NCBI RefSeq assembly: GCF_907163125.1
Contig: NZ_OU015319.1
Coordinates: 682,001-746,000 of the forward strand
Direction of reading: 5' to 3'
Origin: Cloacibacterium caeni
GTDB taxonomy: Bacteria > Bacteroidota > Bacteroidia > Flavobacteriales > Weeksellaceae
DNA: 64,000 nt
The position numbers and the translations under genes are program-made. The notes under the pieces were generated by a model. That model did no database searches, had not been told where the DNA came from, and worked only from the letters and a program-made list of their open reading frames with translations. This document shows positions 17,373 to 25,006 of this stretch, in pieces (the stretch's first letter is position 1; each line of letters opens with the position of its first letter).

Positions 17373-18701
17373 TTAGATTAGCCAACCTTCAAACGAGCTA
17401 CCATTTTCGGTTTTTCTGTAAGTAAGATATCCGTTGTGTGCTTCCATAATACTTTTGGCAAGGGTAAGCCCAATTCCAGAACCGTTTTGTCGAGTTGTGA
17501 AAAAAGGTAAGAAAATCTTATTGGCAATTTTTTCGTCAATTCCGCCACCGTTGTCTTCTACTTTTATTAAGGTTCTATTGTTAAAATCCTGTAATTCAAT
17601 GCTTATTTTCTTTTGAGTATGAAGATTTTCTAGCGCAAAAATAGAATTGGTAATTAGGTTTACCAGCACACGTTCTATCATTTTTTCGTCTGCTTTGATA
17701 TGGAAATCTTTTAAATTTAAAACAATTTCGATGTTCTTGTTTTTAAATTCGGTATTGAAAATTTTCAAAACATTTTCTACACAATTTTTAAGATTAAAAT
17801 GTGTTTTTTTCGGTTTTGGAAGCTCTGCTACTTGCCTATAACTGTCTATAAAATGCAATAACTGTTGAGATTTTGAATTGATGATTTTCAGACTGTCTTT
17901 TATGTCATCTTGGTCTTCTTTCGTTAATTCTTCTTGCTCTGTAATGTATTCCAGATTGTGAACCAAGCTGTTTACCGGCGTTAAAGTGTTCAATAATTCG
18001 TGCGAAATTACCTTCATCAGATTATTCCACGCTAATTTTTCTTTTTTATCAATAATTTTCTGGATAGATTCTAAAGAAATCACACAAAAATCGTTGTGTT
18101 GTGTGGTAATTCTGGACGTTCGTATCGAATAAGATTGCTTGCTGCTTTCTTGTATGGAAACATCTATAAAATCTTGCGAATCTTGGTAAGATGTCTTCTC
18201 AATTAAGTTATAAAATTCTGGAATTTTACTTTCATAAAAACTCCAATTGTTGTATTTCGGGATTTTCAGAATGTTCATAAAACTGGGATTACAATAGAAA
18301 ACCTGCCAGTTTTTTTCTTCTTTGTTTTTACTCAGAATAATGAGTCCTATTTCTAATTTATTGAGAATGGTGTCGTATAAATTCTTGTAAGAATAGAGCT
18401 GGTTGTGCTCTTCTTTGCTTTGATAATAAAGTTTTACGGAAGCATTTTTAAGGTCATCAAATTGTTCTTTTTTAGGGAAAAGTGAAAAATCTTTTTGCTG
18501 AATAGAAGTGATTATTTTCTCTGTTTCTTTAATTTTTGCCGAGATGAGAACATAACAATATCCCATCAAAACACAAGAAAACGACGCAAAAAGAAAAGTA
18601 CTGAAAAATAGTTTTTCAATCCAAAAATGATAGGCAATAATCCCGAATACAATGCCCAAAATGCTAAAAAATAACCACTGAAGAAAATAATATTTTTTCA
18701 T
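17373..18701 (-). CDS. Sensor histidine kinase
   Basis: A 442-residue membrane sensor that should phosphorylate the regulator encoded just upstream on the same strand. Two membrane helices at residues about 8-30 and 33-53 have almost no periplasmic loop, so the signal is probably sensed in or near the membrane. A PAS-like region follows (about 100-215), then the HisKA box with His234 (VISHELLNTLTP), and the ATPase domain with N box (NLITNSIFAL), G1 (EDNGGGID) and G2 (GSGIGLTLAK). This layout matches NtrB/NtrY-like kinases. The 23-bp gap to the regulator gene supports an operon. Confidence 0.92.
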   Translation of the reverse strand: MKKYYFLQWLFFSILGIVFGIIAYHFWIEKLFFSTFLFASFSCVLMGYCYVLISAKIKETEKIITSIQQKDFSLFPKKEQFDDLKNASVKLYYQSKEEHNQLYSYKNLYDTILNKLEIGLIILSKNKEEKNWQVFYCNPSFMNILKIPKYNNWSFYESKIPEFYNLIEKTSYQDSQDFIDVSIQESSKQSYSIRTSRITTQHNDFCVISLESIQKIIDKKEKLAWNNLMKVISHELLNTLTPVNSLVHNLEYITEQEELTKEDQDDIKDSLKIINSKSQQLLHFIDSYRQVAELPKPKKTHFNLKNCVENVLKIFNTEFKNKNIEIVLNLKDFHIKADEKMIERVLVNLITNSIFALENLHTQKKISIELQDFNNRTLIKVEDNGGGIDEKIANKIFLPFFTTRQNGSGIGLTLAKSIMEAHNGYLTYRKTENGSSFEGWLI

Positions 18702-18724
18702 TTCTTAGTTCAAATTTTTCATTT

Positions 18725-20059
18725 TTATATCCCAAATTTCTCCATTCTTCTGTATAAAGATGCTCTTGTTAAACCTAATGCTTCAGCTGCCAAAGTAATA
18801 TTTCCTTTGTGTTTTTTCAGCGCATTTTTAATCATTTTTTCTTCCATTTCTTCTAAATTTAAAGAAGTAATTTGTTCTTCTGAAGCAGTATGAGAGAGAG
18901 AAAGTTTAATGTTTTCGTTTTCAGACAAAATAATTTCTCGTTCTACAGAATGCTCTAATTCTCTAATATTTCCTGGGAAATGATAATTTTGCAATTCTTC
19001 CAAGTTTGTAATTTTAAGATTGCTTTTCCCATATTTTTTTTCATATTTTTTGATGAAAAATTCGGCTAAAGAAGCAATATCTTCTTTTCTTTCTCGCAAA
19101 GGAGGCAATTCTACTTCTACAGTGTTGATTCGGAAATACAAATCTTCTCTGAACGTATTCTCCGAAATCATTTTTTTCAAATCAGCATTGGTTGCAAAAA
19201 TAAACCTCACATCTGGAAAGCGTTCTTTGGTTTCTCCAATTCTAGAAAGTTTTTTGGTCTGAATTAGAGTCAGTAATTTTTGTTGAAGTTGTGGTGTTAA
19301 ATTTCCAATTTCGTCTAAGAAAACGGTTCCTCCATCAGCATTTTCAATTTTTCCTGCTTTGTCTGTTTTAGCATCGGTAAAAGCTCCTTTTGCATAACCA
19401 AAAAGTTCAGCTTCGAACAAATTTTCCGAAATTGAACCCAAATCTATGTGTACAAAAGGTTCGTTTTTTCTTTTGGAGTTTTGATGGATATATTCTGCCA
19501 TTACATATTTTCCAGTTCCGTTTTCTCCCAAAAGCAAAAGATTGGCATCGGTAGCAGCCACTTTTTTGATGGTGTTGATGGCTTGTTGCATTTTAGGAGA
19601 TTGCGTTTGCAATTCATAATTTTCTGCATTTTCTTGAAGATTTTCCCATTGCGAAAGTTTTTTATTCTTTCTGGAAATATCTACCGCAAGATTTACAGAA
19701 GCATAGAGTTTTTCGTTGTTCCAAGGTTTTAGAATAAAATCGGTTGCGCCATTTTTTAGAGCTTCTACTGCCAATTCTACTTCGCCATAAGCGGTCATCA
19801 GAATCACAGGAACGTCTTTATCAATTTCTTTAATTTCGGAAAGCCAATACAAACCTTCTTTTCCGTCTTCAAAACCTCTTCGGAAATTCATATCCAAAAG
19901 AATAACATCAATTTGATGATTTTGAATAGCCGTAATAATTTTATTAGGAGAATTAATGGTAACTACTTCTGTGAAGAATTTTTTGAGCCAAACTCTTGCC
20001 GAAAACAAAATGTCTTCGTCGTCATCTACAATTAAAATTCCTGCTTCTTTTTTTCGCAT
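18725..20059 (-). CDS. NtrC-family sigma-54-dependent response regulator
   Basis: A 444-residue activator with three domains. The receiver holds the acidic pocket (VDDDED) and phospho-acceptor Asp56 (ILLDMNF). The AAA+ domain has Walker A GENGTGK, Walker B GGTVFLDEIGN, arginine-finger region FREDLYFRIN, and the sigma-54 contact loop as GAFTDA rather than GAFTGA. The C-terminal Fis-type helix-turn-helix reads LTLAAEALGLTRASLYRRM. By position it should act on the divergent ABC export operon that starts at 20517, where a sigma-54-like sequence is seen. It lies upstream of its partner kinase gene. Confidence 0.93.
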   Translation of the reverse strand: MRKKEAGILIVDDDEDILFSARVWLKKFFTEVVTINSPNKIITAIQNHQIDVILLDMNFRRGFEDGKEGLYWLSEIKEIDKDVPVILMTAYGEVELAVEALKNGATDFILKPWNNEKLYASVNLAVDISRKNKKLSQWENLQENAENYELQTQSPKMQQAINTIKKVAATDANLLLLGENGTGKYVMAEYIHQNSKRKNEPFVHIDLGSISENLFEAELFGYAKGAFTDAKTDKAGKIENADGGTVFLDEIGNLTPQLQQKLLTLIQTKKLSRIGETKERFPDVRFIFATNADLKKMISENTFREDLYFRINTVEVELPPLRERKEDIASLAEFFIKKYEKKYGKSNLKITNLEELQNYHFPGNIRELEHSVEREIILSENENIKLSLSHTASEEQITSLNLEEMEEKMIKNALKKHKGNITLAAEALGLTRASLYRRMEKFGI

Positions 20060-20088
20060 TTTATTGAATTTATTTCCGAATTTTTATA

Positions 20089-20379
20089 TTATTTTTTAGA
20101 ACATTGTTGGAAAAAAGATTTCAATTCTTCTTTTCTTGCAAGAGTCAAATTGTGCCATCTAATACCTTGTATAGCACCTTCTATTGCAAATAATTCATTC
20201 AAACATGCTCCACTATCAATGGTTTTTAATTTAATAAACGTATTTTCTGTTCCACAAGATTTAAGTTTTTCTGGTGTTTCAATTTCAATCTCTTTTAATC
20301 TTTCAGATAATACTTTTCCAATGTTTGGTAGTTGAGTTAATAATGAATTTCCCATAATTTGAAAATTTAAATTGTTCAT
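20089..20379 (-). CDS. TfoX/Sxy C-terminal domain-like protein
   Basis: A 96-residue protein with the helix-hairpin-helix pattern of the TfoX C-terminal domain: LPNIGKVLSERLKEIEIETPEK-like start, a conserved Cys-Leu (ACLNELFAIEGAIQG) and IRWHNLTLARKEELKSFF at the end. It lacks the TfoX N-terminal domain. In Proteobacteria Sxy/TfoX governs competence, but isolated C-terminal domains have no proven role. An ATG at 20355 is an alternative start. It lies 29 bp upstream of the regulator gene on the same strand and may be in its operon. Confidence 0.78.
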   Translation of the reverse strand: MNNLNFQIMGNSLLTQLPNIGKVLSERLKEIEIETPEKLKSCGTENTFIKLKTIDSGACLNELFAIEGAIQGIRWHNLTLARKEELKSFFQQCSKK

Positions 20380-20382
20380 TTT

Positions 20383-20399
20383 CGAACGAAAAGTGTTCG
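20383..20399. promoter_or_regulatory. Candidate NtrC-type upstream activator site
   Basis: CGAAC (20383-20387), seven bases, then GTTCG (20395-20399); extended arms TTCGAAC/TCCGAAC match at 6 of 7. It is about 75-90 bp upstream of the sigma-54-like promoter, a distance usual for enhancer-type activators. It could also serve the divergent TfoX-like gene. Confidence 0.35.
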
Positions 20400-20465
20400 G
20401 AATCGGACGGTTTTTATTTTGATTTGATTTGAATTTCTTCTCATTATCAGTGCTTTATAACTTTA

Positions 20466-20489
20466 TAAATTTGTGGCATTTAGCTTGTG
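20466..20489 (+). promoter_or_regulatory. Overlapping -7 element and sigma-54-like promoter of the ABC export operon
   Basis: TAAATTTG (20466-20473) fits the housekeeping TAnnTTTG. Directly after it, TGGCAT-TTAGC-TTGTG (20474-20489) fits the sigma-54 pattern TGGCAC-N5-TTGCW at TGGCA and TTG with the right spacing, but has T for C in the -12 GC. The nearby NtrC-type regulator makes the second reading plausible. Confidence 0.45.
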
Positions 20490-20516
20490 TAATATATTGT
20501 AAATCAATTCACTGTA

Positions 20517-21761
20517 ATGGATACGAAATTAGAAAAAAAACAATCTAAACTCAAAATTATTTTAATTATTTCCGCAAGTATTATTGCTGTAGTTCTTTTT
20601 GCTACTTATTTTTTGAAGCAGAAAAAAACGTATAATGTTCCGTCAGACGAAATTCAAATTTCAGAAGTAACGTACGGCAAATTTGAAGATATGTTGATGA
20701 TTACAGCTCAGTCCCAGTCTCTTCACTCTTCTTTGGTAAACGTTTTAGAAGGCGGAATGGTAAAAGAAATTTATGCAGAAGACGGACAAATGGTGCGCAA
20801 AGGCGAACCGCTTGCCAGAATTTATAATCCGAATACTGAATTCAATTTCATGAATCAGGAAACGGGAATTATGCAGCAAATTAGCCAAATGAGAAGTTCG
20901 CTTTTGGAACTTAAAAATCAGGAATTCAATCAAAATAAAGAATTATTGCAATCTCAGAACGATTACAATACGGCTTTGCAAACATATAATCTTCAAAAAA
21001 GATTATATGACGCCGAAATTGGAAGAAAAACAGAATTTGATTTGGCAAAACAAAATCTAGAATATCAGAAAAAACGAAAACAATTGACTGAACAAGGAAT
21101 TCAAAATGAAAATCGTTCTAGAAATCAGCAAATTGCAGATGTTAATAAATCTATCGGGCAAATGCAGAAAAGTTTGGATGTTCTGAGAAATAACAAAAAT
21201 AATTTCTTGATTTTGGCTCCGGAAACTGGCAGATTGTCTTCTTTCAATATTAATTTGGGCGAAAATCTTACTTCCGGACAAAGCATTGGAAAAATAGATT
21301 TGATGGACGGTTACAAATTAGTAGCAAAAATAGACGAATACTACATCAATAAACTTCAACCTGGGATTAAAGGAACTTTGGACAATACAGACCAATCGTA
21401 TAACGTAATCGTTACCAAAATTTTACCAGAAGTAAAAGATGGACAATTCTCTGCTGAACTTAATTTTGCGGACGAAAACAAACCTAAAGATTTAAGAATT
21501 GGGATGACTTTCGGAGTGAAATTGAAACTCTCTGCCGATACGCAAAGTATGATGATTCCGAAAGGAAATTTCTTTAAAGATTCTAACGGGAAATGGGTTT
21601 TTGTAGTAAAAGGAAATAAAGCCGAAAAACGAAACGTAACTTTTGGAAGAGAAAATGCATTGTATTATGAAGTGGTTTCGGGATTGAAAAACGGCGAAAA
21701 AGTAATCACTTCAGATTATACAGATTACAAAAATTATGAGATTTTAGAAATTAAAAAATAA
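20517..21761 (+). CDS. HlyD/MacA-family periplasmic adaptor
   Basis: Adaptor subunit of a tripartite ABC exporter, 414 residues. One N-terminal membrane anchor (about 12-31) is followed by a first lipoyl half (VKEIYAEDGQMVRKGEPLARI), a long coiled-coil hairpin rich in Gln, Asn and Lys (about 105-225), the second lipoyl half (ILAPETGRLSSFNINLGENL) and beta-barrel domains. It opens a same-strand series running to 31282 that includes an ATPase, two permeases and a TolC-type channel, all the parts of a MacAB-TolC-like machine. Its upstream DNA carries the likely regulated promoter. Confidence 0.9.
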   Translation: MDTKLEKKQSKLKIILIISASIIAVVLFATYFLKQKKTYNVPSDEIQISEVTYGKFEDMLMITAQSQSLHSSLVNVLEGGMVKEIYAEDGQMVRKGEPLARIYNPNTEFNFMNQETGIMQQISQMRSSLLELKNQEFNQNKELLQSQNDYNTALQTYNLQKRLYDAEIGRKTEFDLAKQNLEYQKKRKQLTEQGIQNENRSRNQQIADVNKSIGQMQKSLDVLRNNKNNFLILAPETGRLSSFNINLGENLTSGQSIGKIDLMDGYKLVAKIDEYYINKLQPGIKGTLDNTDQSYNVIVTKILPEVKDGQFSAELNFADENKPKDLRIGMTFGVKLKLSADTQSMMIPKGNFFKDSNGKWVFVVKGNKAEKRNVTFGRENALYYEVVSGLKNGEKVITSDYTDYKNYEILEIKK

Positions 21762-21767
21762 GTGAAA

Positions 21768-23171
21768 ATGGTATTGAAAAAGAAAATTTTAGGACTTTGT
21801 GTTTTTTTTGCTTCTGTTTTTGGTTTTTCACAAGAAAAATTAATTCCTAAAGTGGATGAAAGAGTAGAAGCGGTAAGTATCGTTTTTAGATTGGCAGGCG
21901 CAGAAGAATACAGCAGAAATGAAAATAAAAAATATGCAGAAGACATCAGAACTTATTTTGAATCTTTTAAAAATTCAGAAATTATAGAATTTATTAAAGA
22001 AAATAGAAACCAAAATGGTTTGGGATATGATGCCGTAATGTCTATGGCGACTCATATTTCTTTTGAAAAAAATAAATTCAAGTTGATAACAGAAAAAGAA
22101 AATACTTTAGACAAAAGATGGGCAAAAGTAGATATTAAGAAGTTTGTATCTCTGTTGAATGAATTCTATAAAAAAACAAATTTTCAGAATTTTTTTAACA
22201 ATCACGCTGAGGATTATGCTAAAGCAGAAAAAGAATATCAGAAAGTTGTTTTGAGTGATTTTAACCAAAATTGGTATCCTAAATTCTATGGAAAAACGCC
22301 TAATGAAGAGTATAAAATTATTTTAGGCTTTGGAAACGGTGGCGGAAACTATGGCATAAAAGTAAATCCTAAAAATGGCAAAACTATCGTAAATGCAATA
22401 GTTGGAGTTTGGGATTTTGATGAAAACGGAGAGGCAAAATTCGACAAAAATGAGTTTCAAACATTGTTAATTCACGAGTTTAATCATTCTTTCGTCAATT
22501 ATATTTTAGAGATGAAAGATTATCAGGCTCAACTGGAAAATTCTGCTGAAAAAATCTACAAATTGGTTGAAAAAGACATGAAATCTCAAGCTTACGGAAA
22601 CTGGGAAACCATGATTAACGAAAGTTTGGTAAGAGCTTCTGTCATTCGATATATGATAGATAATAATTATTCTCAAAAAGAAATTAATGAAGAAATTTTG
22701 ATACAAAGAGGTCGCAAATTTCTTTGGATTAAAGAATTGGTAGATTTGCTTGGAAACTACGAACAAAACAGACAAAAATATCCAACTTTAGAGAGCTTTT
22801 ATCCAGAAATTATAGCGTTTTACAAAAATTTAGAACCTAATTTGAAAACTTTAATTGACAAACAACCGAAAGTAGTTTCGGTATCGCCAGACATTTGGGA
22901 TAAAGAAGATGTAGATGCAAGTATTACAGAAATTACCGTCAATTTTAGTACAAAACTTTCTTCGGAAAGAATGAATGTGAAAATTGGTAAATTGGGAATG
23001 GAGCATTTTCCGTTGAAGCAAAGTTTAGGTTTTGAGAATGAAAATAAATCGATAAAATTTAAAGTAGAACTAAAACCAAATACAGAATATGAATTTGTTC
23101 TCGGAAACAGATTTAGAGACCTAGCAGGATTTCCACTTGAAGAAACCACAATAAAATTCAAAACAAAATAA
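21768..23171 (+). CDS. DUF4932-type metallopeptidase-like secreted protein
   Basis: A 467-residue exported protein with signal peptide ending GFSQ. The middle carries LIHEFNHSFVNYIL, an HExxH zinc-peptidase motif, with a possible third ligand Glu in NESLVRASVIRYM about 60 residues on. This arrangement resembles the DUF4932 family of Bacteroidota. The last 95 residues (PKVVSVSPDIWDKED onward) form a bacterial Ig-like (Big_5) domain. The ATG at 21768 is chosen over a GTG 6 bp upstream that touches the adaptor stop codon. It lies inside an exporter operon, where a peptidase-like gene is unusual; a role in processing exported peptides is only a guess. Confidence 0.8.
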   Translation: MVLKKKILGLCVFFASVFGFSQEKLIPKVDERVEAVSIVFRLAGAEEYSRNENKKYAEDIRTYFESFKNSEIIEFIKENRNQNGLGYDAVMSMATHISFEKNKFKLITEKENTLDKRWAKVDIKKFVSLLNEFYKKTNFQNFFNNHAEDYAKAEKEYQKVVLSDFNQNWYPKFYGKTPNEEYKIILGFGNGGGNYGIKVNPKNGKTIVNAIVGVWDFDENGEAKFDKNEFQTLLIHEFNHSFVNYILEMKDYQAQLENSAEKIYKLVEKDMKSQAYGNWETMINESLVRASVIRYMIDNNYSQKEINEEILIQRGRKFLWIKELVDLLGNYEQNRQKYPTLESFYPEIIAFYKNLEPNLKTLIDKQPKVVSVSPDIWDKEDVDASITEITVNFSTKLSSERMNVKIGKLGMEHFPLKQSLGFENENKSIKFKVELKPNTEYEFVLGNRFRDLAGFPLEETTIKFKTK

Positions 23172-23176
23172 AAATT

Positions 23177-23875
23177 ATGAAAAATATTTTAAAATTATTC
23201 ATCGGAGCGATGATGCTACAATCTTGCATCATTATAAGAACAGATAGAGATGGCGTTTACAGAAATTATGATAACTCAGAAAAAGTACAAGATTTTGCAG
23301 GAAAACCAATCGAAAGCAGAGATTTTGAGGTGAAAAAATTCTCAGAAATTAAAGCGAATTCTGCTATGAAAGTTTACATAAAAAAAGCACCTCAACAAAA
23401 AGTTGTGGTAAGTTCTAACGCAATTAATTACATCGTAGTTTCGTCTGAAAACGGAATTTTAAAAGTAGAATATAACAATCAAAATAATTCTATAAACAAT
23501 GTAAATGCAGAAGTTACGGTTTATACGCCAGATTTTGAGAGACTTTCGGCTTCTAGTGCCGGACAAATTTTTATTAATGATGATTTTCAATTGAATAAAC
23601 TAAAAATAAACCTCGACAGTGCAGGAAAAGTGACGGGAAATATTTTTGCAGAAAAATTATTTGTAAATATTTCTAGTGCAGCATTTTTAGAGTCTAAAGT
23701 TCAATCTAAAATCATTGAAATTGATGCGAGTTCTGCTTCTAAAGTTAATCTGAGCGGAAGTACGGAAGAAATTAAAATAAATGCTAATAGCGTTGCAAAA
23801 ATTAATCTTGAAAATTTGAAATACAAAAATATTCAGCAAGAAAGCAGTTCTTTAGCGAAAATTTATGTGAAATAA
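23177..23875 (+). CDS. DUF2807 (GIN domain) lipoprotein
   Basis: A 232-residue lipoprotein, with signal MKNILKLFIGAMMLQSC (cysteine at 17). The rest is a right-handed beta-helix-like array of short strands (AEVTVYTPDFERLSASSAG, IEIDASSASKVNLSGS), typical of the DUF2807 or GIN domain described as a putative adhesin head. It follows the DUF4932 gene by 5 bp, so the two are probably translated together. Function is not known for the family; surface or periplasmic location is likely. Confidence 0.85.
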   Translation: MKNILKLFIGAMMLQSCIIIRTDRDGVYRNYDNSEKVQDFAGKPIESRDFEVKKFSEIKANSAMKVYIKKAPQQKVVVSSNAINYIVVSSENGILKVEYNNQNNSINNVNAEVTVYTPDFERLSASSAGQIFINDDFQLNKLKINLDSAGKVTGNIFAEKLFVNISSAAFLESKVQSKIIEIDASSASKVNLSGSTEEIKINANSVAKINLENLKYKNIQQESSSLAKIYVK

Positions 23876-23913
23876 TTTAAAAGGGAAAAGTTAAAATTTA
23901 AAAATAAAATCGG

Positions 23914-24078
23914 GTTGCTCCGTAGGAGCAGTATCTGTGTAGAAATGGAATGATTAACGGTGCGCGCCGTAGGTGCGCTATCTCTAACTCCAAAATGTTA
24001 AAAAAGATTGAACTCCTACGGAGTTCTCTATCTGCAACTCGCATATTTTTTACACAGATTCCGCTCCTTCGGAGCTTT
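23914..24078. repeat. Composite repeat of four GC-rich hairpins
   Basis: The 304-bp gap between the DUF2807 and ATPase genes holds four hairpins in otherwise A/T-rich DNA: GCTCCGTAGGAGC (23917-23929), GCGCGCCGTAGGTGCGC (23962-23978), GAACTCCTACGGAGTTC (24010-24026) and GCTCCTTCGGAGC (24063-24075). Inner units 2 and 3 are each followed by (G/T)CTATCT-CAACTC-like text (TATCTCTAACTC, TATCTGCAACTC). The outer units are inverted copies that share ATCTGTGTA next to the hairpin. No gene is seen in the gap. Confidence 0.8.
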
Positions 24079-24179
24079 AAAATAATATAATTCAAAAACT
24101 ATTATTACTATTAATAACAATGATTATTGAACTTTTTATATAATATTAAAAAAAATCATCAACCAACAACTATAAAATT

Positions 24180-24902
24180 ATGATTACAACAAGCAATTTA
24201 TCAAAAATCTATAAAACAGAAGACGTACAAACTACAGCGCTTAACAAAGTGAGCCTCAATATAAAACCTGGAGAATTTGTAGCAATAATGGGACCTTCGG
24301 GCTGCGGAAAATCTACTTTGCTGAATATTCTCGGGCTTTTGGATGCGGCTTCAGAAGGTTCTTATCTTTTTGAAACTACAGAAACTGTAGGAACTTCTGA
24401 GAAGAAAAAATCTGACATCAGAAAGAAAAATATTGGGTTTATTTTTCAGAATTTTAATTTGATTGATGAACTAACAGTTTACGAAAACATAGAACTTCCA
24501 TTAATCTACAACGGTGTTTCTTCCTCAGAAAGAAAAAAACGTGTAGAAGAAATTATGGAGAAAATTAACATTGCACATCGTGCAAAACATTATCCACAGC
24601 AACTTTCAGGTGGTCAACAGCAACGTGCTGCTGTTGCCAGAGCTTTGGTAACGAGACCAAAATTGATTCTTGCCGACGAACCAACAGGAAATCTTGATAG
24701 TTCTAACGGAAACGAAGTAATGAATCTTTTGGCAGAACTTCACCGCGAAGGTTCTACCATCGTAATGGTAACACACTCTTCTTATGATGCTGGTTTTGCA
24801 TCCAGAATTGTGAATATGAAAGATGGCGAAATCTACAGTGAAGAACACGCAACCCAAAGAAAAGATGCTTTCGAAAAAGCTGATGCTAAGGATTTTGAAT
24901 AA
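24180..24902 (+). CDS. ABC transporter ATPase (MacB/LolD type)
   Basis: Cytosolic ATPase of 240 residues that powers the two permeases downstream. Walker A is GPSGCGKST, Q loop FIFQNFNLIDELTV, signature LSGGQQQRAAVARAL, Walker B LILADEPTGNLD and switch His in MVTHS. The NIELPL after the Q loop and TGNLDS after Walker B are typical of the LolD/MacB/FtsE group, which drive mechanotransmission rather than transport through the membrane. In Gram-negative MacB the ATPase is fused to the permease; here it is a separate gene. Confidence 0.95.
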   Translation: MITTSNLSKIYKTEDVQTTALNKVSLNIKPGEFVAIMGPSGCGKSTLLNILGLLDAASEGSYLFETTETVGTSEKKKSDIRKKNIGFIFQNFNLIDELTVYENIELPLIYNGVSSSERKKRVEEIMEKINIAHRAKHYPQQLSGGQQQRAAVARALVTRPKLILADEPTGNLDSSNGNEVMNLLAELHREGSTIVMVTHSSYDAGFASRIVNMKDGEIYSEEHATQRKDAFEKADAKDFE

Positions 24903-25006
24903 AAAGTAAGAATATGGAAGACGGAAGTCTGAAGTTGTATACTGCTTAAATTTTAATTTTTAATCATCCGACATCCAGCTTCGGACATCGGACAAAATGA
25001 ACGATT
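24903..25006. repeat. Degenerate repeat spacer before first permease
   Basis: The gap contains related words in both directions (GAAGACGGAAGTCTGAAG; CATCCGACATCC, GGACATCGGAC). It carries no gene. It is one of the degenerate-repeat junctions in the window. Confidence 0.45.

Noticed and set aside
23914-24078. Repeated hairpins considered as a CRISPR array
   Set aside because: Units are only 13-17 bp, differ in sequence and orientation, spacing is uneven, and no cas gene is near.
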